A DNA stretch of 64,000 nt. Origin: Nymphaea colorata (lineage: Eukaryota > Streptophyta > Magnoliopsida > Nymphaeales > Nymphaeaceae). The translations under genes and the position numbers were made by a program. Positions 1 through 18,894 of the stretch are shown here, piece after piece (position 1 is the first letter of the stretch; each line of letters starts with the position of its first letter). A model generated the notes under the pieces. It was not told the DNA's origin and ran no database searches. It saw only the letters and a list, made by a program, of their open reading frames with translations. The stretch is taken from positions 20,414,040 through 20,478,039 of the forward strand of contig NC_045145.1 in NCBI RefSeq assembly GCF_008831285.2, given 5' to 3'.

Positions 1-1522
1 CAATTGCGAAGTAAACGAACTTCAGCCGTTTTAAGATTACACGGTAAAAGTATATAAAAACATGGTAGCTTGGAAGTTCTTGTGTGGCCCTCAAGAGAAT
101 AGGTGACATCAAATGGCAGTTACATTAACATATCTTAGCCAAGCGACCACAAGGTTCCACAAGCAGCGAAAGCTTCTGTTGTGACAGGTCAAGCGTTGAT
201 TAAAATGCCTCCCCTGGTCCACGGCAACATCTTTCCATGACATGAAAAAGTATTAAAACTAAGTGCGCAAAATGGTAGATCCAGTCGGAGTATTTCTAAG
301 TTTTGGCTGCACCAGCTCTCTCCTCTCTCACACCAACCTGCGTGTAGGTCCAACACGTGGACTGCATCTCAGGTTCAATTTCCGTGGGCATTACACTTCG
401 GTCAACACGCTCGGTGTTGAGAGATAATGGCTGAATGTGAGATCCTACTGGCTTTCAGGATGGCTGGGGTGGACTTTGAGCACCCCCAACCCCTCCTTTT
501 TCTGTGTAAATATATGCATGAAGACAAGAAAACTGTCCAGACAACTGACTCATCATTCAACAAATAAGAACAACCAATGAGAGATAAGTGAGATTTGACG
601 GGGTCACAACATTAGTTTTCATTCTCTAATTTCCAAGAAGAGATCAAATAACAATTGAAAGATCGAAGTTGTAACAACAGATTATGACATAAGAAATTAT
701 AATCCATAGTGAAAGAGTATATAGAAAATAAAACAGCTGGCAGCATGCCAACATTCTTATTGCTTCATGCTTAAGAGGTTGCAACCGAAGCAACAAATCA
801 CAGCACAAACATATGTTAGCCAGGAGAAAAAGAGGTTGAATGCGATGGTAAATGCTTTTAACAAGGCAAGTTGCTTAAAATGAAACACTAAACCTAGGTA
901 TGGAGTAAGAGACAGACAGCACCCAAACCTACTCTCTCTCCATTTTTCTCTCCCTCTCTAAGTCAAATGGGTACAACAGATAGAACAAGTGCAGCAACCA
1001 TCTCTATGTCTCACTAAATGCATGACAGTGAACATCAACAAGAGATCAATGACTTGTTTCAGTAGCCACAGGCATTAGGTGCCATTATCTACTTTCCTTA
1101 TTTAATATGTGTGTGTGTGTGTATCACACACCAATTTTGACCTGTCTGAGTGCTAACTGAACATAAAAAACCTTCTTCTCAAGTGACAACAGGAACAGTT
1201 GCTAACAGTAACCTTCCTATACTTTCCTTATACTATGACTAAGTTCATGATTTTATTTGAAGCTTAAAAAACTAAACGTCATCAATGGGGATACGATTAA
1301 CCAATCTAAAAAGGCAGAGGCCTTGAGCCATCCAATCACATATATTGACATTTATAGGTTGTCAAGAACGAGACAAACATTTATCTGCAGAAAACCAAGA
1401 ACAGATAACATTGCCTCAGCTATACCATCCTCAGCTATCCACTCTTAACAGTCACATTCGATTGCATGCAAGCTCCAGATGCAGGTGCGCACCATTTTTT
1501 ATAAAACACGGATATATATATA

Positions 1523-1577
1523 CACATATATTATAGACACACAGAGATATACATATATATTATAGACACACAGAGAG
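1523..1577. repeat. Two-copy tandem repeat, about 27 bp
   Basis: The unit ATTATAGACACACAGAGA, flanked by TA-rich sequence, occurs twice back to back, in a microsatellite-like stretch. It is non-coding and looks like simple slippage. Confidence 0.6.
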
Positions 1578-2465
1578 ACGATAAATGAACGGTGCACCCC
1601 AAAGTTTTGGTGTCCCACTCCCCCAGGCTAAATGACATTCTCTTACTCGAGCTGATGACATAAACAAATTTGACATAGCTTTTCCACAAATCATGTTTTA
1701 ATTCATGGTTTGGGGAATAAAATCATGATTTCTTATCCCAACAAATTTTCATGCATATCCATCAAAGGTTCTTATTTTGTTAAATAAGCTAAATAGAATA
1801 CATCTATCAAACATTTTCGCTATTTGATCATTGTATGATATTAGGGCAGGGAAAACAAGGATACAAAAAACTCGGAGCACACAAATCACTATCATTTGCC
1901 AACTATCAGGGAACACAAAGGGCACAGAAAAGTTGGCACACATGAATGGTTTAGCCTCTTTGAACTGATTCTGAACCATCCAATTTGATTAATAGCTCAC
2001 AAGATGTTATGTGTAAAGTTACTCTTTCAAAGTACTACTTATTTATTTTTTAATACTTTTGGTGTGACAAGTTGCGAACCATTAATTAAGTTTATCATAC
2101 AACCAATCATCAATGCACATAATCCTCATAAATACTGAGTCAGGTATCATGAAATTATAATTATATATATATATATACATATATTTATTCACCCCATGTG
2201 ACAAAGCTCCTGGCATGGTTCGTTATCTAGCTTCTCAACCAAAACCTAAACGGCATTGTACAACAAAAGAATCTTGAGCTTCTCAACCACTCAACTAAGA
2301 TCATCATCAAACTGTAACTTAACTACATCAGTTGAGCTCCCACAGTAATACTCCAGTTAAATAACAAGTGGCTTTATATTTAAATAGTGCTGGAGAAAAA
2401 GATGGAAAAGCACAGGGCCAAGTGATGCACAGAAGATCACAAAATCATCCCTTAGATAGATAATC

Positions 2466-2784
2466 CATTGTTACAAAAAACGTGTACGGGTATTATACGA
2501 CGAAGAAAAAAAGGGGTATAATACGACAAAATTGTATATCTCGAGAATAAAACATGAAAATCTCGGCAAATTTTAAAAAAATTTAAAACATTTAATAAAT
2601 CCTAAAATTATAAAAAAATCATAAAAAATATGAGAAAAACAAAAAAACGTGTATAATATGCGTTTTTTTCACTTTTTTATGTTTTTTTAAAAAAGACGCA
2701 TTTTATATGGGTATTATACGGCTGACTATGTTTTGCCATATTATATGTGTCTTTTTTCAATAAGATGCGTTTTTTGTGACAGTG
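2466..2784. mobile_element. hAT-like MITE with 8-bp target-site duplication
   Basis: A 319-bp AT-rich element with no coding capacity. It begins CATTGTTACAAAAAACG, and the reverse complement of its other end is CACTGTCACAAAAAACG: 17-bp terminal inverted repeats with two mismatches. It is flanked by identical 8-bp direct repeats AGATAATC at 2458-2465 and 2785-2792. An 8-bp duplication is the hallmark of the hAT superfamily, so the class is an inference from that length. Inside, a motif like GTATTATACG or TATAATACG recurs several times in both orientations, giving strong potential for a folded structure. The perfect duplication suggests a fairly young insertion. Confidence 0.8.
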
Positions 2785-3425
2785 AGATAATCACAAAGCC
2801 AGTCAAGTGGTTCCAAGTAAGAGACGACCACAATATGCATCAAAATGGGTATGCACCAGCAATAGCTAGATATGTTACAAATAAATTGCACCATAAGACA
2901 TAAGTGATAATCGATATGCTCCTATGCACAAATAGGCTGCTTCTCAAACTCAAGATGGTTGATTCTTAAGTTGTACATCTCCAATCTGGGAAATGGAGAG
3001 TGAAACTAAATGATTGGTTAAGCATTAATAAATATCTGACCAATTTGATTTCTAGTCAATATCCGGCGCTGCATTGTTTTACCAGGTTCTGGAATCGTTG
3101 CTTTGTGAGCATCTGATTGTGCAATATGAAACCAGAACCACTGCTCGGTGGTTCATAAATTTCAGTGATGATGTCAGCCATAGCATGAAACCATCTTTGC
3201 AGTAAATACAGGGTTTAACCAATAGCTTAATAAGAGTCTCAGGTGAACGTCAAAGAGTCTATCTGCACATCACCCATAATAAGTAGCATGGTTATACAGA
3301 TAAGCACCCTGTGTTGACGTTGGTACTTCAAATTGAAGGTGTGGGTTCTTGGACACATTGTAGCATATTTTGCATTGTGGCTGGGTCAGACTTGATCCAA
3401 AACAACTCTATAATTTTAGCAAAAC

Positions 3426-5055
3426 ATGGACCCAGCATTCTCATCTCCACCTTCAGCTCCTTCCCAGACCCTTCAGTGCAACCCGATGACAGATAGTGAA
3501 AATGTTCGGCTGCTGGTGACAACCAGCGATGCACAGCAGTGGCCTGCGGTGGCGAGGTAAGTTGTGGTTTCCACCTTTTTTTCCTTGTTTTAATTAAGCT
3601 AGGATTTTTGAGTTTGATGTTTATGAGTTTGACATTTCTAAAGTTTCACCAATCTTTGCTAACTTTCGTAGTTATTGAGTTTTTTCATTTCAGCTTTCTG
3701 CTTTGAACTGGTCTATTTCTGATTTTGCTGTTTGTGTCGATTTTGGGTTTGATTTTAGCCATGAGAAACGAGCTTTCTTCCACTGGACATTTCAAACAAA
3801 GCTCATAGTGATTGTGTAACAGTGACACGTGCAGACTACACACATAACATGAGTGACAACAATAACGAAGAAGGTGGTAGACATAATGTATGTGTACGAG
3901 AGAGAAAGAGGAAAACATGAAGGTGAAACAGTATTAATATAAATTTCATGGATAAGATCCTAAATAATGATGGCAAGGTGTGTTCAAGACAGGATGCCCT
4001 CAGGAGGCAGTGAATTTTTATAGCAAATCATTCCAAGTCGGTCAACAGACTCAACACTGAAGATAGTCTTGGTGGCCATGCTCTCCCAGGCATCTCTCTG
4101 AGGACAATGTTTTCCTTGTACTCCTGTGCAGGAAGAAGTTAAACGAACACTTTTCACTAAAAAGCAGGAGGAGCCCCAAGCACAGAGAGGTTCAGATTGT
4201 CGTTTCAGTGGTCATGGGACATAGTGGGGACAGACATGAGTGCTACAGCTTTAAATTTTTCCAACAGTAGGAGGTTGCTAAAGCGGAATGACACAACTAA
4301 TATTGTTTTTATTCCTAAGGTTGTTGCTGCAGTCATGATGAATGGTTTCAGACGAACAGACTTTTGTAATGCCGTATATAAAATCACTGTGAGGGTAACA
4401 GTCAATAGGACGAGGTAAGCATTGCAAAGAACTATTTCTTCAAAACAAAGAACCTTCCTCGAAGGAAGATTGATACAGGAGAGTTTTTTGATAGGCCATG
4501 AGATGGATTCTCCAAACAAAAGCACACACGAACATATTTTGTTCAAGACCAACCAGGTAAAGGCCAACAAGTGGACTGGAGCTTTCTGAAAGCGACTTAT
4601 ACTTTTTTGGGTTCAACGATTGGTGGATTAGTTGAATTATGAACCGGATACTAACTTGAAGCTCAATGGTTGCCATAAATGAGGAACCAGTATCAAGTTT
4701 GCACATAACCTGTCTAATTTTGAAGAGTATTTAGGATTAAGGGTAAGCAAAAATCGAGCATGATCACATTACAAAAAAAATTGTGCTCCCCATGATGAAA
4801 AGAAATTTAAATATTTGGAAGTTCCCATTTTTCTACGTCACACGGACTCACCAAAACAGCAGCCACACCCAAGTTGACATGAATCGGGTGCAGGACTGCA
4901 GTTCCGGCTTTGACACCCATCTCACTGGGTCAAGCACCACAAATCCGGCGCAGTCAAACAATGTAGAGGTCATTTTTGTCTGCTTTTCAGTTTTTTTGTT
5001 TAGAAATGATTCTTCTGCTTTCCAATTTTTTCTGTATCTTTTATACTGTTCTTAG
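3426..5055 (+). CDS. Candidate three-exon gene, function unknown
   Basis: Proposed exons are 3426-3556, 4196-4414 and 4860-5055; the last could instead end at 4968. The model would encode about 181 aa. Exon 1 starts MDPAFSSPPSAPSQ and ends at a consensus donor AG|GTAAGT. Exon 2 starts after TTCAG and ends at AG|GTAAGC. Exon 3 starts after AACAG. The phases agree through both junctions (2 to 2, then 2 to the stop), which is unlikely by chance but not impossible. The predicted protein is Ser/Thr-rich and I recognise no domain. Further mini-exons are conceivable (for example 5462-5485, followed by GTATGT). The minus strand of exon 2 is also open, with a hydrophobic translation, which weakens the case. 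It could be a lineage-specific gene, a decayed gene or coincidence. Confidence 0.3.
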
Positions 5056-8000
5056 TATTTCACCACATTTTGCAGTCCAATACTGGATATTATATGCAGC
5101 TTATAACTTTATATACCACACATGCCATATGGTCTTTATACGTATAATGTGCATAAGTTTTGTTAATCAGTTCTGATACATATATTACCAGCTTTGTTTT
5201 ATATATGTTATATATAAAGTGTAATATATGTTGTATATTTATACAGTTGTAAATTTACAATATTATATATATATGACAGCTACTTATTTATGCCTACTTA
5301 GGTTATAATTGTAAAATCTTATAATCAAACTCCAAAGTATGTATATTACACGGAAGAAATAGAGTACTACAGATTTTGAAATATATAATGTGACTTTGTA
5401 TTATATATATGCAGACAACATCGCTGCACCCATGCACCCATGTGACATAGCATCTTTTCAGCAATCTCTAATCCTCGCCTCCTCGGTATGTAACTCTCTT
5501 TTCAGCAAAGTGTGAAGTGTTGATTCATGGGTAATTGAATCAGTGTCATTGACAACAGAGCAGGATTGGACAGATCAAATCCATGCTATTAGTACGTGAG
5601 TTTCAATCCTCCGAATAAAGTGGGGATGAGCTTGAATGACTTGTTAATTCTTTCCTATAGGGTCTTCCAATGATCATAAAAAAGAAACACCTTTCAGGGT
5701 CTAACGTTTTCACTCCCAATGTTGAAGGAGGTTAGGGCATTAGGAACATTATGCGGCCCTATTAGGCCCTACTGAACAGAATTTGGGCATCAAGGAAATC
5801 ATTATTGATATAACAGATATACGATAGAAACGGCATATGGTTACTTTCAAAAGGACACAAGAATTCCTATAGTTGGAAAGGGGGCAAAGTACAGATTCAA
5901 TAAATCAGATTGACGAAAAGCCTATGGAAAATCGGCAGTGTCAAGCTCGTCGAATTTTGGCTGGATTGTTGGTTGAGGATCCCCGTGCATCATGTTTTTG
6001 GAGGTGGAACTGACTGACTCTCAAAGCATCAAAATTTGAAAAGAAAAAAAAAAGGTTCCCTCTTAATTTCTTAAAGCATGCCCTGCTAAGCCATCTGTAC
6101 AGTTAAATGGTGAGAGATGCCTTGGAGTGATGAACCTTGCATTGGCATCATTTATTGCAGTAAACATTTATCATAGTCTATGAAATTGCTACTTTTGTGC
6201 TGCACTAAGTCTTTAGAATGATGATAGAACCACAATGTAGCATGGGACTCTACAGAATCCGATGCATAGAATTATTAATAAACAACAGCACTAAAGATAG
6301 GCATGCTTCATCTGACAGCAATATAAGTGAGCAGCTGTGCACACTGAGAAACCCATCCAAAAAATCATGGACAAATTACTAAAGCACAACACCTAGATTA
6401 GTGCAATGTTCATTGGCTGCAGATGGAGAGCAATTCTCACACATGCAGATCTCTAAGTAATAAAACAGATTAACCAAAGATGAACTTGGAATTATAACCC
6501 ATATAAGTAGCAATTCAAATAGACCGAAACACATCAACAACAGGTAATAGGCAAATACGAAAAAGATAGTACATTTAAACGTCATCACAAGGCAAAGCCC
6601 AATATCTACCTTGATTTGAAAAGTCATTATAAATTTTGATAAACTACCAAGAAAATGTAACAAGAAAGCAAGAAATGAAAGAAACCAAGAAGTAACACTA
6701 AAAGAAACTATAAGGTCAAATAATAAAAGGTATTAACATGATTTATAGTCAGCAGTATACAAATGTAAAGTGTTGAATAAACAGAGAACTCAATGTAATG
6801 CAGCAAAAAGGAATGAATCAGCATAAGGATATTCTCACAAAGGAAAAGAATATTTAACTAGCAAGCCAAAGTTTGAATACTTACCGTGCATAAAAGACAC
6901 CAGAAATCATCTGCCCTACCATAAAAAGGCAGTGAATCATGTTAGAAGAAATTTTGCAAAAAAATAAACAGACCTCTATGATATCTTCTTACTGAAATTA
7001 CATTTAACTCGTATTGGAAAAGCTATGGAACATCATTAGCAGAATAAAAGAACAGAGTGGTTAACTATTCACCAAATAATTGGTGCTTCAAGCCACATAG
7101 CCTCCAGGACCACCAAAAGAATGTCAGCTTAGGGAGCAGTATTATAGAAAGGCAGATATTATGGAGAGAAAGTTAATTATCTCCTATTCATCGCACAAGA
7201 TCACGCATTAATCAGCAGATGTTGACACCTTCCAGAGACACATACATGGGACCAATGAATACTCTGAAGCTATGCTTCTAAGATGCACATTTTCTAACAG
7301 CCCAAAAGTGCTCCATTACAAATGATAGACCAACCACTTGGAAAGACACTACAATCATCTGGCTAGGGCATATGACTAAAAGTTTTGACTATTGAGCTAC
7401 CCAGCAAACAAACCAGGGTACCTTCTTTCTGCTGTCTTCAACCATCAAAACCATTGTTATATTTGCCTCAGAGAACTGCCATAAGCCCTGAATGAAAGAC
7501 AGAATTAGCACCTCCAGGACTACCAAAGAACTACTTAAAAAAAAAAAGAGTTCTATCTAGGGAATGAGAAATAAAGTAATCTTCCATTTAATACATAGAC
7601 ACGCCAACACAGAAAAATACCAGCCAAAATCAAGCGCATAAGCAGCTAACAATTTTACTCTTGTATCTTTTTGTCAGAACTGTGATCCGTATGAAATGCC
7701 ACAAAACAAAAAGGCTGATAAATATACTTTTCTAAGGAGCAATTAGACTATCCAGGTCCGACTTCTGAATTCGAATATGAATTATCATGATATATACATA
7801 GCACGTTTAAAACTCGTCTTTTAGTAATAAGAAGCTGAGGCTTAAGAGGATTTCAAAGAATGGGGTGAAAAGAAGTGTACACATATTCATAGAGCTCATC
7901 ATCAAAAATGATTTACAAGAGATGAAACGCCTTTGACGAGTTATCTTACAATAGAAACAGAATATATTCGACTGAAAAGACTCGCCAAGTAAGAGAGCTC

Positions 8001-8174
8001 TCCAGAGTGGCTGTGTTAAGCTCACGATCAGCAAGAAGTCTGCACTGCTTGCACTTGGTCCAAGTGACACAGATAGAGACAAGCAAATGCCCAATGATCA
8101 GATGGCTGAATAAAAGATTCAAATGCATAGCTAACTCAACAGCAGTTCTGGATCAGAAATATCAGCATCTTTAT
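5056..8174. other. Non-coding stretch, 3' of the PRP4 kinase gene
   Basis: No gene is recognised. The part nearest 8174 should contain the kinase 3' UTR, which is transcribed on the minus strand. Two minus-strand pieces look exon-like. Around 7398-7560 a frame stays open through SEANITMVLMVEDSRKK and is bounded by a good acceptor (pyrimidine tract then CAG at about 7491) and a donor AAG|GTACC. Around 6887-6925 a short segment lies between TAG and GTAAGT. Neither has a start codon or a recognisable family. They could be remnants or alternative 3' exons. Confidence 0.4.
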
Positions 8175-16824
<8,650 letters not shown>

Positions 16825-17110
16825 GTCGCGAATCGGGATAAATAACTCGAACGATTTAAAAAACGAATAAAATCAAAACAACAACGATAAGAACTTCGAA
16901 TTAGGGTTTCTACCGATGGAGGAAACCCTAGAATCAGGGACTTTTCTAGGGTTTCTTCCTCTTCTCCCCTTCGCTCTTCTTCCGCGCGCCACAACGGGTA
17001 GGGTTAGTTTCGGGTTTAGGGTTGGGGTTGCGGTTGGGTGGAGATCGGGGGTTCTCTTCTTCCTCTCTGTAGGCTGCAGCTCTTCGCTAACCCCGTGCAG
17101 AGAGAAATCC
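16825..17110 (-). promoter_or_regulatory. PRP4 kinase 5' leader/promoter with clustered telo-boxes
   Basis: Several copies of the telomere-like motif AAACCCTA or its complement lie just upstream of the kinase start codon: 16901-16910 (TTAGGGTTTC), 16923-16931 (AAACCCTAG), 16946-16955 (CTAGGGTTTC), and degenerate TAGGGTTAG and GGGTTTAGGG copies at 16996-17027. In plants, telo-boxes near transcription starts are common in promoters of translation and RNA-processing genes and bind Myb/TRB-type factors. The exact transcription start cannot be read here. Confidence 0.55.
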
Positions 17111-18894
17111 TTTTTCCTCACGGCTTCTCTAAAAAGCGAGGGATCGGCTGAAGCCCCGGGCGTCCCGCCTCCCTCGCGCGCGATATAACTCGTCGGGCAC
17201 GTGCAAACCCTCCCGCGTTCTTGACCCTACGCGTGGCCGTTGATTGGTGGTCCGGTTTTGATGATACAGCCCTGCGGGGGAAGACGTTTTCCCGTGTTTG
17301 TAGAACGTTACAAACTGAACGTCCCTGTTCCCGGCATCTGCAAGATAGAACATAGACCAAAACCCTTTGTCGTGTTTGTTTGAAGCAGAACCCGTGCCTT
17401 AGAGCTTGGCATGGATAGACTTAGAGTAGGCAAACCTCTTACTCGAGCTCGTATTCGAATCAGTAGATGACTGGGTTACTGGGTCAGTCAGTTGACTCGT
17501 CGATTTGATCAAGTTTTAATCGAGCAAGTCAAAACGAGTCAAGGCACAGTCACATCCAGTCAGGAATGAATTGCATTTTTATGTTTTAACTTGCATATCA
17601 ATGTTACATTCTGTAGGGCAAAGAGTTGATGCCAGTAGTTTTGGACAAAAAAAAAAATCATTGTTTTTATATGTTCAATTATTGTATTCATCTCTTGCAT
17701 AATACACTAAAGGCATATAAATGAGTATAGTAACAACTATTTTAAGGGATTGTTTGGTAATTGTAATACTTTGTTAATGTACAATAAAATATTGCATAGC
17801 ATTAGCATCTCCAGGTTGAACTCATGCATTAAAAGATTATTGTGGCCTTTTTGTTGGATTTGAAGGGGCAATCAAAAAACTCTTACATACAGATGAATCC
17901 ACAAAAACAACATTCAACTATTTAGCAAAGATGTACTTTATTTTAGCTACTTTTAAAAGCAAATCAGAACCTAAGAGTATCAGCTCCAAGAGTTTTATCC
18001 AACTAAAGGTTTTCCTTAAGTAATCATTTAAAAGGAAAACATACAACTAGGAGCCAGAAAATTCTGACCAAGGGGCATCATGTACAAAATTTTAGAGGTT
18101 GTTTGGATGACACTTGAAAACCAGATTTTGAAGTGTTTGGGTGCCATCAAAATTGGGTTTTCTTCAAACCTAAACAAAACTTGGAAGGAAATGAAAAAAA
18201 GGGTCTCCTTTAAATGATTAAAAAGGCAGGTTTTGGACTTATCATTAAAAAAAAAAGTTTATATAACTCATTAAAAAACATGGTTTTAATAAAACATAGT
18301 TTTTACAAAATTGGGTTAGAGGAAGCCAAACGCCTTCTTAATTTTTTAAGGGGCATTATTATGTAAAAGAAAAAAATTATTCTAAAATAATAATATAAAA
18401 ATAAAAAAAAATATTTTAAGGTCTGTTTTTCCACACCTGTCTGTCATCCTTTTTGATGAAAAAAAAAAAGCGTGCAGCTATCTTAAAAGGTTAAAATTAA
18501 AATTAAAAGCCGCGACATAAATAGAACGTTAAAACAGCATACTGGCATCGCCCTACAAGGTGACATCGCCAATTTTAAGAACCAAAACAGGTTGTTGAAG
18601 ATAATTCTTCGCACGAAAAAGTATGGTAAGTCGAAAACTTTTTTAACACTTCCTCACTTGACCAAAAGGATCTAAAGCTCAATAACAGCAAAAAAAAAAA
18701 AAAAAAACGAGGTTAAAAGCCAACGATCAAGGAAAAAAGCATGATAGTGCGTGCTTGTACTTGGCCCCCACTTGCTTAAACTTACGCCCTCCAATTTTCT
18801 GAGTAAAATAATCACTAGAAAGATAAGTGGCGATCTGCAGTCCAGACTTCACCTCCACTCTCTGTCTGTCTCCCCCCTCTCTTCTTCGCCGGCC
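17111..18894. other. Spacer between PRP4 kinase and plastid-protein gene
   Basis: Divergent spacer: the kinase reads leftward and the next gene reads rightward. It is GC-richer up to about 17350, then AT-rich. 17440-17545 carries a GAGTC/CGAGTCAA-rich stretch of a type seen elsewhere in the window (about 31550-31650, 40040-40200). 18095-18337 is a Tourist-like element. The last 60 bases before the start codon at 18895 are a CT-rich leader. I found no coding sequence. Confidence 0.5.
18095..18337. mobile_element. Tourist/PIF-Harbinger-like MITE with TTA duplication
   Basis: A 243-bp non-coding element. Its left end is GAGGTTGTTTGGATGACA and its right end, reverse-complemented, is GAAGGCGTTTGGCTTCC. 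It is flanked by TTA at 18092-18094 and 18338-18340, the target-site duplication typical of PIF/Harbinger elements. Related but more decayed sequences occur at 28702-28904, 40813-41095 and 45123-45420; they share the TTTGGATGACA end and internal AAACCAGGTTTT-like motifs. Confidence 0.6.

Larger units (their letters stand above)
1..3425. other. Intergenic, AT-rich, no gene recognised
   Basis: I found no convincing coding exon here. The stretch holds short simple repeats (a TG run near 1109-1121 and TA runs near 1511-1530 and 2160-2176), a short tandem duplication (1523-1577) and a complete MITE (2466-2784). A minus-strand frame stays open from about 3216 to a stop at 3056-3058 and includes residues FHAMADIITEIYEPP, but it has no start codon and no partner exon, so I do not call it. 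Confidence 0.5.

Noticed and set aside
4205-4570. 121-codon hydrophobic minus-strand ORF
   Set aside because: No family recognised and it is antisense to the phase-coherent exon 2 of the 3426-5055 model; the two cannot both be firmly called, and the splice evidence favours the plus strand.
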